64,000 nucleotides of DNA from Streptococcus suis (GTDB lineage Bacteria > Bacillota > Bacilli > Lactobacillales > Streptococcaceae): positions 91,132 to 155,131 of the forward strand of contig NZ_JAMWEM010000006.1 of NCBI RefSeq assembly GCF_024509525.1, given 5' to 3'. Numbering within the stretch: the first letter of the stretch is position 1; each line of letters starts with the position of its first letter. A model generated the notes under the pieces. That model ran no database searches and was not told where the DNA came from. It saw only the letters and a program-made list of their open reading frames with translations. Positions 1-8,873 of the stretch are shown here, in pieces. Position numbers and translations under genes: made by a program.

Positions 1-2
1 GA

Positions 3-212
3 TTGGAACTCAATCGCCACCGCATCGTCGTCAACAGTAAGCAAGAAACCTCTCTCCCTGGTATCTATGCTATCGGTGACTGTTGCTTCTACGAAGGCAA
101 GATTGACCTGATTGCGACTGGACTGGGCGAAGCCCCAACCGCAGTCAACAATGCCATGAACTACCTCAATCCAAACGAAAAAGTGCAACCCAAGCACTCG
201 ACCAGCCTATAA
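3..212 (+). CDS. C-terminal end of FAD-dependent thioredoxin reductase-like / ferredoxin-NADP reductase (partial)
   Basis: Only the last ~69 codons are present; the frame is open to the left edge, so the start lies outside the window. The fragment carries the closing motif of the two-dinucleotide-binding flavoprotein reductases: a GIYAIGD segment, in which the Asp contacts FAD, then a Gly-rich stretch and a helix [12 protein letters not shown]. The CFYEG and KIDLIATG context is more typical of the ferredoxin/flavodoxin-NADP reductase branch (TrxB2 type) of streptococci than of true TrxB. The redox CxxC centre cannot be checked because it would be upstream. The stop lies one base before the next ATG, so the two genes are probably translated from one transcript. 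Confidence 0.8.
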   Translation: MELNRHRIVVNSKQETSLPGIYAIGDCCFYEGKIDLIATGLGEAPTAVNNAMNYLNPNEKVQPKHSTSL

Positions 213-213
213 G

Positions 214-1077
214 ATGAAAATTGACATTCGCATACCCCAAGCCTTTCCCCAGCTGACTGTCAAGGAAGTCTTGGAAGATTATTTTCTCATTCCCAGAAAA
301 ATCCGCCATTTCCTCCGCACCAGGAAGCATGTTCGTGTCAACGGCGAGTTGATAAACTGGCAGAGCCCGATTGCTGCAGGCGACCTGCTGGAATTGACCT
401 TTGACCAGGAAGATTATCCTGAAAAAAGCATCCCTCTGGGACAGGCGGACTGGGTGGAGGAACTCTATCAAGATGAGCACTTGATTATCGTCAATAAGCC
501 CGAAGGCATGAAAACCCACGGCAATGAGCCGACGGAGATTGCCCTGCTCAACCATGTATCTGCCTATGTCGGTCAGACCTGCTATGTGGTCCACAGACTC
601 GATATGGAAACCAGCGGAGCCATTCTCTTTGCCAAAAATCCCTTTATCCTGCCCATTCTCAATCGGCTTTTGGAAGACAAGGTCATCTACCGTGACTATC
701 TGGCCCTCTGCCAAGGGCAGATCAAAAAAACAGACTGGACCATTACCGATAAAATCGGACGGGATCGACACGACCGTAGAAAGCGGGTAGTCGATAACCG
801 CAAGGGGCAGACTGCTCTTACCCAGGTCCGCCTCTTGAAGACCCTTGGCAAAAATAGTTTGGTTACCTGTCGCCTCCAGACAGGGCGGACCCACCAAATC
901 CGAGTTCATCTAGCCCACCACGGTCATGCTCTAATCGGCGACCCGCTTTACAGTCGCATTTCCGCCCCTCGTCTCATGCTCCACGCCCAAAAACTCAGCC
1001 TAACCCATCCACTGACTTTAGAAGAAATCCGCGTGGAAGCACGGTCGGAGAGTTTTGAGGAAGTATTGAAAAAGTAA
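214..1077 (+). CDS. RluA/RluD-family RNA pseudouridine synthase
   Basis: This 287-residue protein isomerises uridine to pseudouridine in RNA. It has an N-terminal S4-like RNA-binding segment (about residues 15-65, with VRVNG) and a catalytic domain with the family motif HRLDMETSG around residues 128-136, whose Asp130 is the expected nucleophile. Further conserved stretches are IIVNKPEGM near 91-99 and GRTHQIRVHL near 225-235. Length is normal for the RluC/RluD class. The exact target uridine cannot be read from sequence. It starts one base after the reductase stop and has no strong ribosome-binding site of its own, which suggests translational coupling. A clear terminator follows. Confidence 0.9.
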   Translation: MKIDIRIPQAFPQLTVKEVLEDYFLIPRKIRHFLRTRKHVRVNGELINWQSPIAAGDLLELTFDQEDYPEKSIPLGQADWVEELYQDEHLIIVNKPEGMKTHGNEPTEIALLNHVSAYVGQTCYVVHRLDMETSGAILFAKNPFILPILNRLLEDKVIYRDYLALCQGQIKKTDWTITDKIGRDRHDRRKRVVDNRKGQTALTQVRLLKTLGKNSLVTCRLQTGRTHQIRVHLAHHGHALIGDPLYSRISAPRLMLHAQKLSLTHPLTLEEIRVEARSESFEEVLKK

Positions 1078-1079
1078 AG

Positions 1080-1117
1080 AAAACTCACTATTTCAGTAAT
1101 GGAAATAGTGAGTTTTT
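1080..1117. terminator. Bidirectional rho-independent terminator
   Basis: A 14-bp perfect stem (1081-1094 with 1102-1115) and a 7-nt loop is followed by a T run on +. A-rich sequence on the left arm gives a T run on the other strand too. It lies between the convergent pseudouridine synthase and the 83-residue membrane protein gene. Confidence 0.85.
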
Positions 1118-1132
1118 ACGTATCAGCAATAT

Positions 1133-1384
1133 CTATTTAGCAGTTCTTCTCTTAGGATCCAATCTGGAGTAAACAAAACTTCCCAGATAGACGATAACAA
1201 GAGCTCCCGTAATCAAACCAAGAAGTCCATGAAAGTCCTGTGCACTGGGAAGAACAGTCACGAGTAAGCAAACCAGAAAGGCAACTGTAGCATTCAACTC
1301 TTCCTTTTTCTTGTAAAGGAGATAGAGTTGGTTCAGCACAACTACATTTAGCGATAGGGCAACAAGGATTACATGAAACGACAT
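1133..1384 (-). CDS. Small membrane protein, unknown function (83 aa)
   Basis: The protein is almost entirely hydrophobic: one segment at residues 2-24, a charged YKKKEE loop, then segments at about 30-48 and 54-74, and a basic RLDPKRRTAK tail. This predicts three membrane passes with a cytoplasmic C-terminus. A strong AGGAGG site precedes the ATG by about 7 nt. It lies 11 nt downstream of the 60-residue membrane protein and follows purR in the same direction, so the three genes probably form one transcript. I do not recognise the family and give no function. Confidence 0.65.
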   Translation of the reverse strand: MSFHVILVALSLNVVVLNQLYLLYKKKEELNATVAFLVCLLVTVLPSAQDFHGLLGLITGALVIVYLGSFVYSRLDPKRRTAK

Positions 1385-1395
1385 GGATTCTCCTC

Positions 1396-1578
1396 CTATT
1401 TGTTTTTATCTCTTTTTAATACTTGCACAAGAGCAAGGTTGAAAAACACGATATAAATCACCAATTCAAGCCTTCCGATATCGGACAAGCCCAATCGGTA
1501 GAGAAAGGCTACCAGCAATAGCACAGCTAGAATGAGATAACCTATCTTCTTAGACTTGGGTTTCTGTTTATGATTCAT
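1396..1578 (-). CDS. Small membrane protein, unknown function (60 aa)
   Basis: A lysine-rich N-terminus (KQKPKSKK) is followed by two hydrophobic segments, about residues 12-28 and 37-53, and a basic KRDKNK tail. The topology is a two-pass membrane protein with both ends inside. Its ATG overlaps the purR stop in an ATGA arrangement, so it is probably translated by coupling to purR. It could be a small regulatory or accessory membrane peptide; nothing in the sequence assigns a function. Confidence 0.6.
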   Translation of the reverse strand: MNHKQKPKSKKIGYLILAVLLLVAFLYRLGLSDIGRLELVIYIVFFNLALVQVLKRDKNK

Positions 1579-2387
1579 TCAAAGATATTTCCCAGCTCCA
1601 CATCAACTTTGTTATCTTTGACATTGATGTCGGTGACGGCGAGGAGGGATTTGTAGTTGGCTACGTTGCGGTCGCCTTTTTGATTTTCTGCGAAAACGGC
1701 TACGCCTGCCAAGGTTGAGTCAAACTCAGCCAAGAGGCTAATCATACCGTTGATAGTCCCACCATTTTTCAAGAAATCGTCCACAATCAAGACACGGCTA
1801 CCCGCCTTCAAGCTCCGTTTAGACAGGAACATTTTCTCGATCCGATCGCTCGATCCTGACACATAGTTGACCGAAACGGTTGAGCCTTCGGTGATTTTGA
1901 GGTCGCGGCGAACGATGACAAAGGGAACGTTGAGGACATTTGCCACGGCATTGGCAAGGGGAACCCCCTTGGTTGCGACCGTCATGACCGCGTCAATCTG
2001 CTCGTTCTTGAAGCTGTTGGCAATGATGCGGCCGACATTCTTCAAAATATATGGAGTGGAGAGGAGGTCAGAAGAATAGATATAGCCACCTGGCAAAATG
2101 CGGCTACTTTCCGCCATTTGTGCCCGCAGTTTTTCAGCAATCTCTACCGACTCTTCCTGAGAAATCGAAGGAGTGAAGACCACGCCACCGCTAGCTCCCG
2201 TGATCGTTTCAATCTCCCCGATTGAACTTTCCTCAAAGGCTTTTTTGATAATGGCAATATCTTCCGAAATAGAGGACTTGGCTGACTCATACTTTTCCGC
2301 AAAGGTATTTAGGCTGGTCAACTTGTAAGGGTGATTGATTAGGTAGTTTGAAATCACAACCATACGTTCGCTTCTTCTCAATTTCAT
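1575..2387 (-). CDS. purR: Purine operon repressor PurR
   Basis: PurR has an N-terminal winged-helix DNA-binding domain (about residues 1-70) and a C-terminal phosphoribosyltransferase-like domain that senses PRPP. The PRPP-binding loop is visible as RVLIVDDFLKNGGTI, close to residues 200-214. Length fits Bacillus/Lactococcus PurR. Two in-frame ATGs lie six bases apart at 2393 and 2387; GAGGAG touches the first and is six nt from the second, so 2387 is chosen. In lactococci and streptococci PurR often acts as an activator of purine genes. A PurBox-like site covers its own promoter, suggesting autoregulation. Confidence 0.93.
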   Translation of the reverse strand: MKLRRSERMVVISNYLINHPYKLTSLNTFAEKYESAKSSISEDIAIIKKAFEESSIGEIETITGASGGVVFTPSISQEESVEIAEKLRAQMAESSRILPGGYIYSSDLLSTPYILKNVGRIIANSFKNEQIDAVMTVATKGVPLANAVANVLNVPFVIVRRDLKITEGSTVSVNYVSGSSDRIEKMFLSKRSLKAGSRVLIVDDFLKNGGTINGMISLLAEFDSTLAGVAVFAENQKGDRNVANYKSLLAVTDINVKDNKVDVELGNIFE

Positions 2388-2422
2388 GGTCATCTCCTCG
2401 TTTCCATTTACTATTTTATTTC

Positions 2423-2454
2423 ATTATACCATAAAAAGAAAAAAAGCGAACATT
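2423..2454 (-). promoter_or_regulatory. purR promoter with overlapping PurBox
   Basis: On the minus strand TTCGCT (2445-2450), a 16-bp spacer and a perfect TATAAT (2423-2428) form a promoter. The plus-strand sequence 2442-2454 matches the published PurBox AWWWCCGAACWWT at 12 of 13 positions and covers the -35 hexamer. The same bases form the right arm of a weak terminator stem, AGCGAA pairing with TTCGCT and then a T run, for the upstream phosphotransferase gene. Confidence 0.6.
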
Positions 2455-2485
2455 TTTTGGAAATTTTCGCTCATTTTTTCGTTTT

Positions 2486-3361
2486 TTACTTTTTAGACTG
2501 GTACCAACTTGGATAAATGGTCTGAAAACAATTGTACCAAGCCAGAATTTGCTGGGCCTGGGTCTGCATGATAGCGACTTCTTTAGCATTCTGCTCTACT
2601 GCCCACGGTAAAGACCCCAAACTATTGACGGCTATATAGAGAGCCAGTAAGGTCCAAAATTCATCAGGAACTTGGTTTGAAAAATAACCATCTACCATAC
2701 CTCGTGCCAAGTCAGGAGCCGTCTGCACGGTCCAGACCAAGCGATTAAATTCCTCCCAAGGATCGCCAATATCGTGGCGGTCAAAATCAATCAGATAGAG
2801 CCTACCGTCTTTCCCCAGCAGCATATTGCCCGAATGAAAATCGCCGTGTTGATAGGTCATGGGACGTTCGGCGACTAGGTGGCGGTGCTGTGCCACAAAA
2901 TCAATCATAGCCTGACCACCTTCATAGGAAAGAGAACAGTCAGTATAGGCTTGTAACTTGCGGTCTATTTTAGCTTGATAGATCTCCTCCCAGCTATTTT
3001 CTTGAGGCGGTAGAGGAAGCTGGTGGAGTTCCTTCAATATCTGCCCAGCCTGATAACCATAGTCGTAGAGTTGTCCAGAAGTTAGACCTGCCGCACAGTC
3101 CCGCAAGTCCATACCCTCTATCCATTCATAGAGGGTATGGACTAACTGGTCATCCGTCCAAAAGCTGATTGGCTCTGCCACAGGCAACCCTTGCCCAAAC
3201 AAACTTTTAACTAATTGAAATTCGACTTCCTTGACCTCAATAGCTGTCTGCTCTGCTATTCTCAAAAGACAAAAGCGACCGTCATCGAGCTGGACCTTGA
3301 ACTTTCGATCCGTGGACCAGCCTTTTGTGAGGCTCTCACGTGCGACTATCTTCACGGTCAT
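2486..3361 (-). CDS. Aminoglycoside phosphotransferase (APH)-family kinase
   Basis: The 291-residue protein has the protein-kinase-like small-molecule phosphotransferase fold. The catalytic loop HGDFHSGN is near residues 173-180 and the metal-binding IDFD near 192-195. The N-terminal lobe carries the usual beta strands, and YEWIEG marks the hinge. Such chromosomal paralogs phosphorylate choline, sugars or other metabolites, and most do not confer aminoglycoside resistance; the substrate here is unknown. Its ATG overlaps the yhaM TGA (TGATG), so it is the last, coupled gene of the rsgA-to-yhaM operon. Confidence 0.85.
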   Translation of the reverse strand: MTVKIVARESLTKGWSTDRKFKVQLDDGRFCLLRIAEQTAIEVKEVEFQLVKSLFGQGLPVAEPISFWTDDQLVHTLYEWIEGMDLRDCAAGLTSGQLYDYGYQAGQILKELHQLPLPPQENSWEEIYQAKIDRKLQAYTDCSLSYEGGQAMIDFVAQHRHLVAERPMTYQHGDFHSGNMLLGKDGRLYLIDFDRHDIGDPWEEFNRLVWTVQTAPDLARGMVDGYFSNQVPDEFWTLLALYIAVNSLGSLPWAVEQNAKEVAIMQTQAQQILAWYNCFQTIYPSWYQSKK

Positions 3362-4302
3362 CAGTCGATATTGGGCTTATAAAAGGCACGGTTATCCATA
3401 GCAAAGATGCGACTGGTCATCTCGCCTGGTCCGACCTTGTCCAAGGCCGTCAACATCATCATCATTTCGGCATCGATGTTGTCAATCATGTGAATCATCT
3501 CTGCTTCCATGACTTGCGGACGAACAGGACTGCCGTATTCCAAGAGTCCGTGGTGGCTGAGGATGACATGGCGGAGCAGGATAACATCTTCCTTGCTGTC
3601 GTCTATGCCCAATTCCATGACGACCTTGGTAATCTCCTCATCAATCAAGGAAATATGCCCAATCAGATTGCCACGCACCGTATAACCTGTGTTATCAGGG
3701 CCTGTCAACTCAATAACCTTGGCCAAGTCGTGCAACATAATGCCTGCAAAAAGCAGGCTCTTGTTGAGCTGAGGATAAATATCTCCGATAGCATCCGCCA
3801 AACGCACCATAGTCGCCGTGTGATAGGACAGGCCTGAATAGAAAGCGTGGTGGTTGGTCTTGGCAGCTGGGTAGGAATAAAATTCCTTGTCGTACTTGCT
3901 GTAAAGGGCACGCACAATCCGCTGCCAAGTCGCATTTTCAATGCGGAAAATCATCTGACTCAAGTATTCCTTGGTGTCCTTGACATCAACAGGCGGCTTT
4001 TCCTTGAAATCCGCAGGGTCACTCGGCTCGCCAGCCTTTGGCAGACGAAGGACCAGCTGATTGACTTGAGGAGTGTTATTGTAAACTTCGCGACGCCCCT
4101 GCACATGCACCACTGTACCCGCTGTGAAATCCTTGATTTTTCCTGGCTGAGCGTCCCAGACCTTGCCGTCAATCTCGCCCGTATCATCTTGGAAGGTCAG
4201 GGCCAGGTAATCCTTTCCTGCCTTGGTTTGTCGGACATCTGCCGACTTAATCAAGTAGAATCCTTCAAAGAATTCATCCTTTTTCATCTGGTTAATCTTC
4301 AT
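3361..4302 (-). CDS. yhaM: 3'-5' exoribonuclease YhaM/CbfA family
   Basis: The protein joins an N-terminal OB-fold nucleic-acid-binding domain (about residues 10-90) to an HD-domain metal-dependent nuclease. The HDLAK motif and the later HVILSHHGLLEYGSP stretch supply the metal ligands. It trims RNA, and in some species DNA, 3' ends. Several ATGs are available; 4302 is chosen because GAGG lies six nt upstream and the MKINQMKK start matches streptococcal homologs. This start lies inside the 3' end of rmuC (11-nt overlap), so expression is probably coupled. Length is standard for the family. Confidence 0.9.
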   Translation of the reverse strand: MKINQMKKDEFFEGFYLIKSADVRQTKAGKDYLALTFQDDTGEIDGKVWDAQPGKIKDFTAGTVVHVQGRREVYNNTPQVNQLVLRLPKAGEPSDPADFKEKPPVDVKDTKEYLSQMIFRIENATWQRIVRALYSKYDKEFYSYPAAKTNHHAFYSGLSYHTATMVRLADAIGDIYPQLNKSLLFAGIMLHDLAKVIELTGPDNTGYTVRGNLIGHISLIDEEITKVVMELGIDDSKEDVILLRHVILSHHGLLEYGSPVRPQVMEAEMIHMIDNIDAEMMMMLTALDKVGPGEMTSRIFAMDNRAFYKPNID

Positions 4303-5530
4303 TCTCATCCTCATTCATTTCATGGAAACCAAGTAAGCTCTTGGTTTGTTCATCTTCATAGACCTCAATGGTCCGCAGGGTACGCTCGATAGCGTTGGTC
4401 CGTGTGGTCAAGAGTTTGTCAATGTTGGTGCTGGCTTGATTCAGCTGTTTCTGGGCCTTGACCAAGAGGTCAGAAAACTTGCCAAACTCCAGCTTGACAT
4501 TGCCCAGGACCTTGGAAATATCATCAGCAGACTTCTGGATATTGAGGGTCTTGAAACCGACAGACAGGGAGTTGAGCAAGGCAGACAAGGTGGTCGGTCC
4601 TGCTACGACAATGTTTTCCTGACGACGAAGGTCATCAAAGAAAATGGGATTGCGGACAACTTCCGAATAGAGCCCTTCCGTTGGCAGAAAGAGCACACCA
4701 AAATTAGTCGTTTCAGGCGGATTGAGGTACTTGCTCTGAATGTCCTTGGCAAAGCGTTTAATGGCTGCCAAGAGATTTTTCCGGTGGAGCTCAATCTGGT
4801 CCTTGTCCCCGCTCTCGTAGGCTTCTTCTAGGCGGTAGTAATCTGCCAGCGGAAACTTGGAGTCGATTGGGAGATAGACATAGTCGCCCTCGGTCCGTCC
4901 TGGTAGCTTGACCGCATATTCCACTCGCTCGCTTAAGCCAGCCACAGTCGCGAACTCCCGTTCGTACTGACTGGGCGTCAAGATATCCTCGATAATCTGC
5001 CCCAGCTGCAACTCGCCCATGATCCCACGACTCTTGGTCCCTGACAGGACCTTGTTGAGACTGCCCACATCACGTGCCACATTCTGCATTTCTCCCAGTC
5101 CCCGATTGACAGACTCCAACTGCTTGGACACTGTTTCAAAGGAGGCTTGTAGGCGGGTTTGCAGGGTTTTCTCCAGTTTTTCCTCAACCGTCTGCCGCAT
5201 CTCTTCCAAGCGTTTTTCATTGGAATCTTGAATGGCCTGCAAGCGACGGTCGTTGGCATCACGGTTTTGCAAGAGGCTCTGGTGCAATTCCTGACGGACC
5301 TCTGTCAGTTGCTGGTAGAGTTCCTTACGAACGGCGGTCATCTCCCTGTGCAGTACCTGCTCCTGCTTGAGTTGCTGATTTTCTAGTAAATAGCTGAGCT
5401 GGTCAGACAAGTGGTCTGCTGTGTCTTCCGCTTGGTCTTGCAAGATCTTGGTTAAGCTCTGCCATTTTCCATAAAGAAAAACCACAGCAACCAAGACCAG
5501 TATCAGTAAAATGAGTAATACAATATCCAT
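4292..5530 (-). CDS. rmuC: DNA recombination protein RmuC
   Basis: The 412-residue protein starts with one membrane anchor (residues 3-22), followed by a long Gln/Glu-rich coiled coil to about residue 150. Then comes the RmuC core, recognisable from KSRGIMGELQLGQIIEDIL, PIDSKFPLADYYRL and NFGVLFLPTEGLYSEV. The core resembles a restriction-endonuclease-type fold. RmuC limits recombination at inverted repeats in Escherichia coli; the mechanism is not settled. Its ATG directly abuts the thiN stop with no spacer, in the middle of the rsgA operon. Confidence 0.92.
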   Translation of the reverse strand: MDIVLLILLILVLVAVVFLYGKWQSLTKILQDQAEDTADHLSDQLSYLLENQQLKQEQVLHREMTAVRKELYQQLTEVRQELHQSLLQNRDANDRRLQAIQDSNEKRLEEMRQTVEEKLEKTLQTRLQASFETVSKQLESVNRGLGEMQNVARDVGSLNKVLSGTKSRGIMGELQLGQIIEDILTPSQYEREFATVAGLSERVEYAVKLPGRTEGDYVYLPIDSKFPLADYYRLEEAYESGDKDQIELHRKNLLAAIKRFAKDIQSKYLNPPETTNFGVLFLPTEGLYSEVVRNPIFFDDLRRQENIVVAGPTTLSALLNSLSVGFKTLNIQKSADDISKVLGNVKLEFGKFSDLLVKAQKQLNQASTNIDKLLTTRTNAIERTLRTIEVYEDEQTKSLLGFHEMNEDENED

Positions 5531-6163
5531 CTAATCCTTGTCCTTACTGTAGATGAGGACCACATAGCCCTGATCCAGTTGAATCTCTATGGCTCTACCT
5601 ATAAATTCGTTAGAAGCATAGCATTTTTTGAAAAAATAATTGCTGGCGTCCAGCGGATACTTGGCATGGCGAATGGTCAGGCGACTCTGATCCGACGGCA
5701 TAAAGGAAATGTACTTCATGCCCTCTACCGCTGACAAACGGTGCCTGCCCGCAGGCCGAAAACGGATGACATTCTGTTCATCCACCAGCTCCATCTGCTC
5801 CATAAAACTTGCCAAGTCAGGCTCAGCAGCCAGAAAGAGATTGGTCATCATGTGGTCCATACGACCACCCAAGGCACCGTAGATGCGGACCTGAGCTTGA
5901 GGGAAAGTCTGAAAAACCTTCTTCAAGGCCAGTTCCAAGTCCGTATCGTCTTTTTCGGCAGGAGCTTGAAGGAACTGCTCTGCTTGACCCTTTATCCGAC
6001 CTAATTCTTCGGGCGTCACCGAGTCAAAGTCACCGATTGCCCAGTCAAGCGGGTAGCCACAGTCCAGCAACTTTATCGCCCCAGCATCCACTCCTACATA
6101 GAAATCGGCTGGCTCGGGCAAGAGAGTGAGAGGACCGCCTGCCACCAAGGCAACCTTATTCAT
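5531..6163 (-). CDS. thiN: Thiamine pyrophosphokinase
   Basis: The enzyme transfers pyrophosphate from ATP to thiamine to make thiamine diphosphate. Motifs include GVDAGAIKLL, the metal/ATP-binding GDFDSVTPEE near residues 43-52, EKDDTDLE, and the thiamine-site GALGGRMDHMMTNL. At 210 residues it is the normal size of the Firmicute form. The start overlaps the rpe stop by eight nt. The product is the cofactor of the transketolase and phosphoketolase encoded later in this window, although those genes are far away. Confidence 0.93.
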   Translation of the reverse strand: MNKVALVAGGPLTLLPEPADFYVGVDAGAIKLLDCGYPLDWAIGDFDSVTPEELGRIKGQAEQFLQAPAEKDDTDLELALKKVFQTFPQAQVRIYGALGGRMDHMMTNLFLAAEPDLASFMEQMELVDEQNVIRFRPAGRHRLSAVEGMKYISFMPSDQSRLTIRHAKYPLDASNYFFKKCYASNEFIGRAIEIQLDQGYVVLIYSKDKD

Positions 6164-6815
6164 GGAGGGCTGCTTTCAAACTAGCCACATTGGCATCCAA
6201 GTCGCCTTTGAAGAGGTAGGAGCCTGCCACAAAGACATTGGCACCTGCATCTTTTGCAGAATGAATGGTCTTGTCGTCAATTCCACCGTCTACTTCAATA
6301 TCAAAGTTCAATCCCTTGGCTGCACGCAGTTTGACCAAGTCCGCAATCTTGTCCGCCACTTCTGGAATGTAGGCTTGACCCCCAAAACCTGGGTTGACCG
6401 TCATCAGAAGGACCTGGTCCACCAAATTGAGAACGGGCTCAATGGTCACCAGCGGTGTACCTGGGTTGATGACCACCCCAACCTTCATACCAGCAGCACG
6501 GATTTTTTGCAAGGTTCCATGCAGATGAACGGTCGCTTCAGCGTGAATAGTCAAGATATCTGCACCTGCACGGGCAAAGGTCTCAATATGGTTTTCAGGA
6601 TTTGACACCATGAGGTGACAGTCAAAGACCAGCTTACTATGCGGACGCATGGCAGCTACCACATCCGCTCCAAAACTGATATTTGGCACAAAGTGACCGT
6701 CCATGACATCGATATGGACGTAGTCCACACCCGTATCTTCCAGACGCTTGAGCTCACTTTCAAAATTCGCATAATCTGCCGCCAAAATGGACGGTGCAAT
6801 CTTATAATGTGACAT
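6156..6815 (-). CDS. rpe: Ribulose-phosphate 3-epimerase
   Basis: This TIM-barrel enzyme interconverts ribulose 5-phosphate and xylulose 5-phosphate in the pentose phosphate pathway. Diagnostic stretches are IAPSILAADYANF, VHIDVMDGHFVPNI (metal-binding His and Asp), VMTVNPGFGGQ-like sequence and EVDGGI near the C-terminus. An in-frame TTG lies two codons further upstream, but the ATG at 6815 gives the usual MSHYKIAPSI start. It follows rsgA by about 15 nt and precedes thiN with an overlap, an arrangement common in streptococci. Confidence 0.94.
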   Translation of the reverse strand: MSHYKIAPSILAADYANFESELKRLEDTGVDYVHIDVMDGHFVPNISFGADVVAAMRPHSKLVFDCHLMVSNPENHIETFARAGADILTIHAEATVHLHGTLQKIRAAGMKVGVVINPGTPLVTIEPVLNLVDQVLLMTVNPGFGGQAYIPEVADKIADLVKLRAAKGLNFDIEVDGGIDDKTIHSAKDAGANVFVAGSYLFKGDLDANVASLKAALHE

Positions 6816-6829
6816 AGGCAACCAACTTT

Positions 6830-7705
6830 CTATTTGAATTTTTTACTAACTTTGGTATAGGTTTCCCGCAGGTTCTGGATCTCGCTCAAGAACTGCAGGT
6901 AATTATCATAGCGGCTTTGGGAAATAGCAGAGCTGGCAACAGCTTCCTTGACCGCACATTCAGGCTCGTGGGTATGGGTACAGGACCGAAACTTGCACCC
7001 TTGACTGCTTTCAGCAATCTCTGGAAAACAATCCGTCAGAGCCTCTGCTTCCTTGACTTCATAGTCCAGAGAAGAAAAACCTGGCGTGTCCGCAATCTTT
7101 CCACCATAGACATCGTAGAAGCTAACCGCACGGGTGGTATGACGACCCCGACCCAGACTGTCTGAAATCGCCCCTGTTTCCAAGGCCAAGTCGGGTACAA
7201 TCTTGTTGAGCAAGGTCGATTTCCCAACCCCTGTTTGACCCATAAAGACCGTTACCTTGTCTTCCAATAGCGGTGCCAAATCTTCTAAGCTGTAAAGGAA
7301 AGGATAGCCGATTTTCTCATAGATAGTTCGGTAGTTATCCAACTCCGTCTGGTCCTCCACCAAGTCCATTTTGGAGATATAGATAATGGGCTCCATGTCC
7401 TTTTGTTCCAAGAGGACGAGGAAGCGGTCCAAAAGATTGGCATTGAAATCAGGTTCTTTTGCAGACATGATGACCACTGCCTGATCGATATTGACAATGG
7501 GCGGACGGACCAGACTATTTTTCCGTTCGTGAATTTTGAGAATATAGCCTTCTGAGTTTTCCTCAGCAGAAAAGTCCACAAAATCACCCACGTAGGGTGT
7601 TTGTCCTTTCTTGCGGAAATTGCCCCTGGCTCGGGTCTGGTAAACTTGCCCTTCTGCCTCGACATAGTAAAAACCTGCCAAGGCCTTGATAATTCTTCCT
7701 TGCAA
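6830..7705 (-). CDS. rsgA: Ribosome small subunit-dependent GTPase A
   Basis: RsgA is a circularly permuted GTPase that assists late 30S maturation. It has an N-terminal OB fold (about residues 1-70), a GTPase domain in G4-G1-G3 order with SKMDL at 111-115, GQTGVGKST at 156-164 and DTPGF, and a C-terminal zinc domain with the [14 protein letters not shown] ligands. The start is TTG, supported by GAGG seven nt upstream; the nearby ATG is out of frame. It is the first gene of a six-gene minus-strand operon reaching to the phosphotransferase at 2486. Confidence 0.95.
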   Translation of the reverse strand: MQGRIIKALAGFYYVEAEGQVYQTRARGNFRKKGQTPYVGDFVDFSAEENSEGYILKIHERKNSLVRPPIVNIDQAVVIMSAKEPDFNANLLDRFLVLLEQKDMEPIIYISKMDLVEDQTELDNYRTIYEKIGYPFLYSLEDLAPLLEDKVTVFMGQTGVGKSTLLNKIVPDLALETGAISDSLGRGRHTTRAVSFYDVYGGKIADTPGFSSLDYEVKEAEALTDCFPEIAESSQGCKFRSCTHTHEPECAVKEAVASSAISQSRYDNYLQFLSEIQNLRETYTKVSKKFK

Positions 7706-7810
7706 CGCCTGTCCTCATTTTTTCTTCAGTTTCTTGTAGTTCCTTTTATTATACCAAAATTCCCAAGAAATAGCCGACTTCCTCCTACTTATAAAAATTT
7801 TATCACTCTC

Positions 7811-7839
7811 TAGCCAAAAGAGATTTTTTAGGGTATAAT
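7811..7839 (+). promoter_or_regulatory. Promoter of tRNA-Leu
   Basis: TAGCCA (7811-7816, four of six to consensus), a 17-bp spacer and a perfect TATAAT (7834-7839) place transcription start a few bases before the mature tRNA. Confidence 0.7.
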
Positions 7840-7849
7840 AGTACTACTT

Positions 7850-7932
7850 GCGGAGGTGGTGGAACGGCAGACACGCATGCTTCAGGCGCATGTGCCCGTA
7901 CGGGTGTGAGGGTTCAAATCCCTTCCTCCGCA
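7850..7932 (+). tRNA. tRNA-Leu (anticodon CAG)
   Basis: The 83-nt gene folds as a class II tRNA. The acceptor GCGGAGG pairs with CCTCCGC at 7925-7931 and the discriminator is A. The anticodon stem CATGC/GCATG encloses loop TTCAGGC, giving anticodon CAG, which reads CTG leucine codons. A long variable arm (TGTGCCCGTACGGGTGTGA region) and a T-arm with GGTTCAAATCC are present. CCA is not encoded. Confidence 0.95.
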
Positions 7933-7943
7933 TGATAGATAAG

Positions 7944-7975
7944 AAACCCGAGTCAGTTGAACTGGCTTGGGTTTT
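7944..7975. terminator. Bidirectional terminator between tRNA-Leu and ksgA
   Basis: A 13-bp stem with two G-T pairs (7944-7956 with 7962-7974) and loop TTGAA lies between the converging tRNA and ksgA genes. T-rich tails are short on + and longer on the minus side. Confidence 0.7.
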
Positions 7976-7981
7976 GGTATG

Positions 7982-8854
7982 TTATAAACCAACTTCCTGT
8001 AGGCTGTCAGACAGACGTGCGAAGTCAGCCATGGAGAGTGCTTCTCCACGGACACTGGCTTCCAGCTCTGCTATGCCAAGTGCCTGCGTCAGCTTGTCCT
8101 TGACCTCGTCGGACTTACCGAAATGGTTGGTCAGGTTGTTCCACAGGGTCTTGCGGCGGTGAACAAAGCTGGCCTTGGACACCCGGAAGAAGAAATCTTC
8201 GTCTTTGACGCTCACCAGAGGTTGCTCGCGACGGACCATTTTGAGAATGGCGGAGTCCACGTTTGGTGCGGGCACAAAGACGGTACGAGGCACGATGAAG
8301 GCCACCTTGGCAGTCATGTAGTACTGGACCGCGATGGACAGGCTGCCGTAGGCCTTGGTGTTTGGCTCGGCAGAAATGCGGTCGGCCACCTCCCGCTGCA
8401 TCATAACCACGAACTCGCTGAAGGGAATCTTGCTCTCAATCAGGTGCATGAGGATAGGGGTGGTGATGTAGTAGGGCAGGTTGGCCACGACCTTGATAGG
8501 CAAATCAGGATTCTTAAAATTCTGAATCTGGGTCTGCAAATCGGTCTTGAGGATATCTTGATTGACTACGGTCACATTGTCAAAGCGGCCCAAGGTATCC
8601 GCCAAAATCGGAATCAGGCGGTCGTCAATCTCAAATGCCATGACCTCGGCGGCATTTTCCGCCAAAAACTCAGTCAAGGCTCCAATTCCAGGACCGATTT
8701 CGATGACATTGACATTTCGGTCAATCTCTGCCGTGTCCACAATTTTCTGTAAAATATTGGTATCGGTCAAAAAGTTCTGACCGAAAGATTTCTTAAATGT
8801 AAACCCGTGGCGTTCAAGGACGGCCCGAGTAACGTTTTTGTCTGCGATTCTCAT
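7982..8854 (-). CDS. ksgA: 16S rRNA (adenine1518/1519-N6)-dimethyltransferase
   Basis: KsgA (RsmA) dimethylates two adjacent adenosines in the 16S rRNA 3' hairpin using S-adenosylmethionine. The SAM motif [15 protein letters not shown], the acidic AFEIDDRL and the catalytic NLPYYIT motif are present, with the C-terminal helical domain intact. The frame extends upstream to 8890, but the ATG at 8854 gives the normal [12 protein letters not shown] start and avoids overlap with the preceding gene. In many streptococci it directly follows rnmV; here an accessory block separates them. Confidence 0.95.
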   Translation of the reverse strand: MRIADKNVTRAVLERHGFTFKKSFGQNFLTDTNILQKIVDTAEIDRNVNVIEIGPGIGALTEFLAENAAEVMAFEIDDRLIPILADTLGRFDNVTVVNQDILKTDLQTQIQNFKNPDLPIKVVANLPYYITTPILMHLIESKIPFSEFVVMMQREVADRISAEPNTKAYGSLSIAVQYYMTAKVAFIVPRTVFVPAPNVDSAILKMVRREQPLVSVKDEDFFFRVSKASFVHRRKTLWNNLTNHFGKSDEVKDKLTQALGIAELEASVRGEALSMADFARLSDSLQEVGL

Positions 8855-8873
8855 GTGTGTTCTTTCTTGTTTA

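Noticed and set aside
2486..3361. Aminoglycoside resistance gene
   Set aside because: Only the general APH fold is shown; the gene is part of a housekeeping operon and lacks features tying it to a known resistance enzyme.
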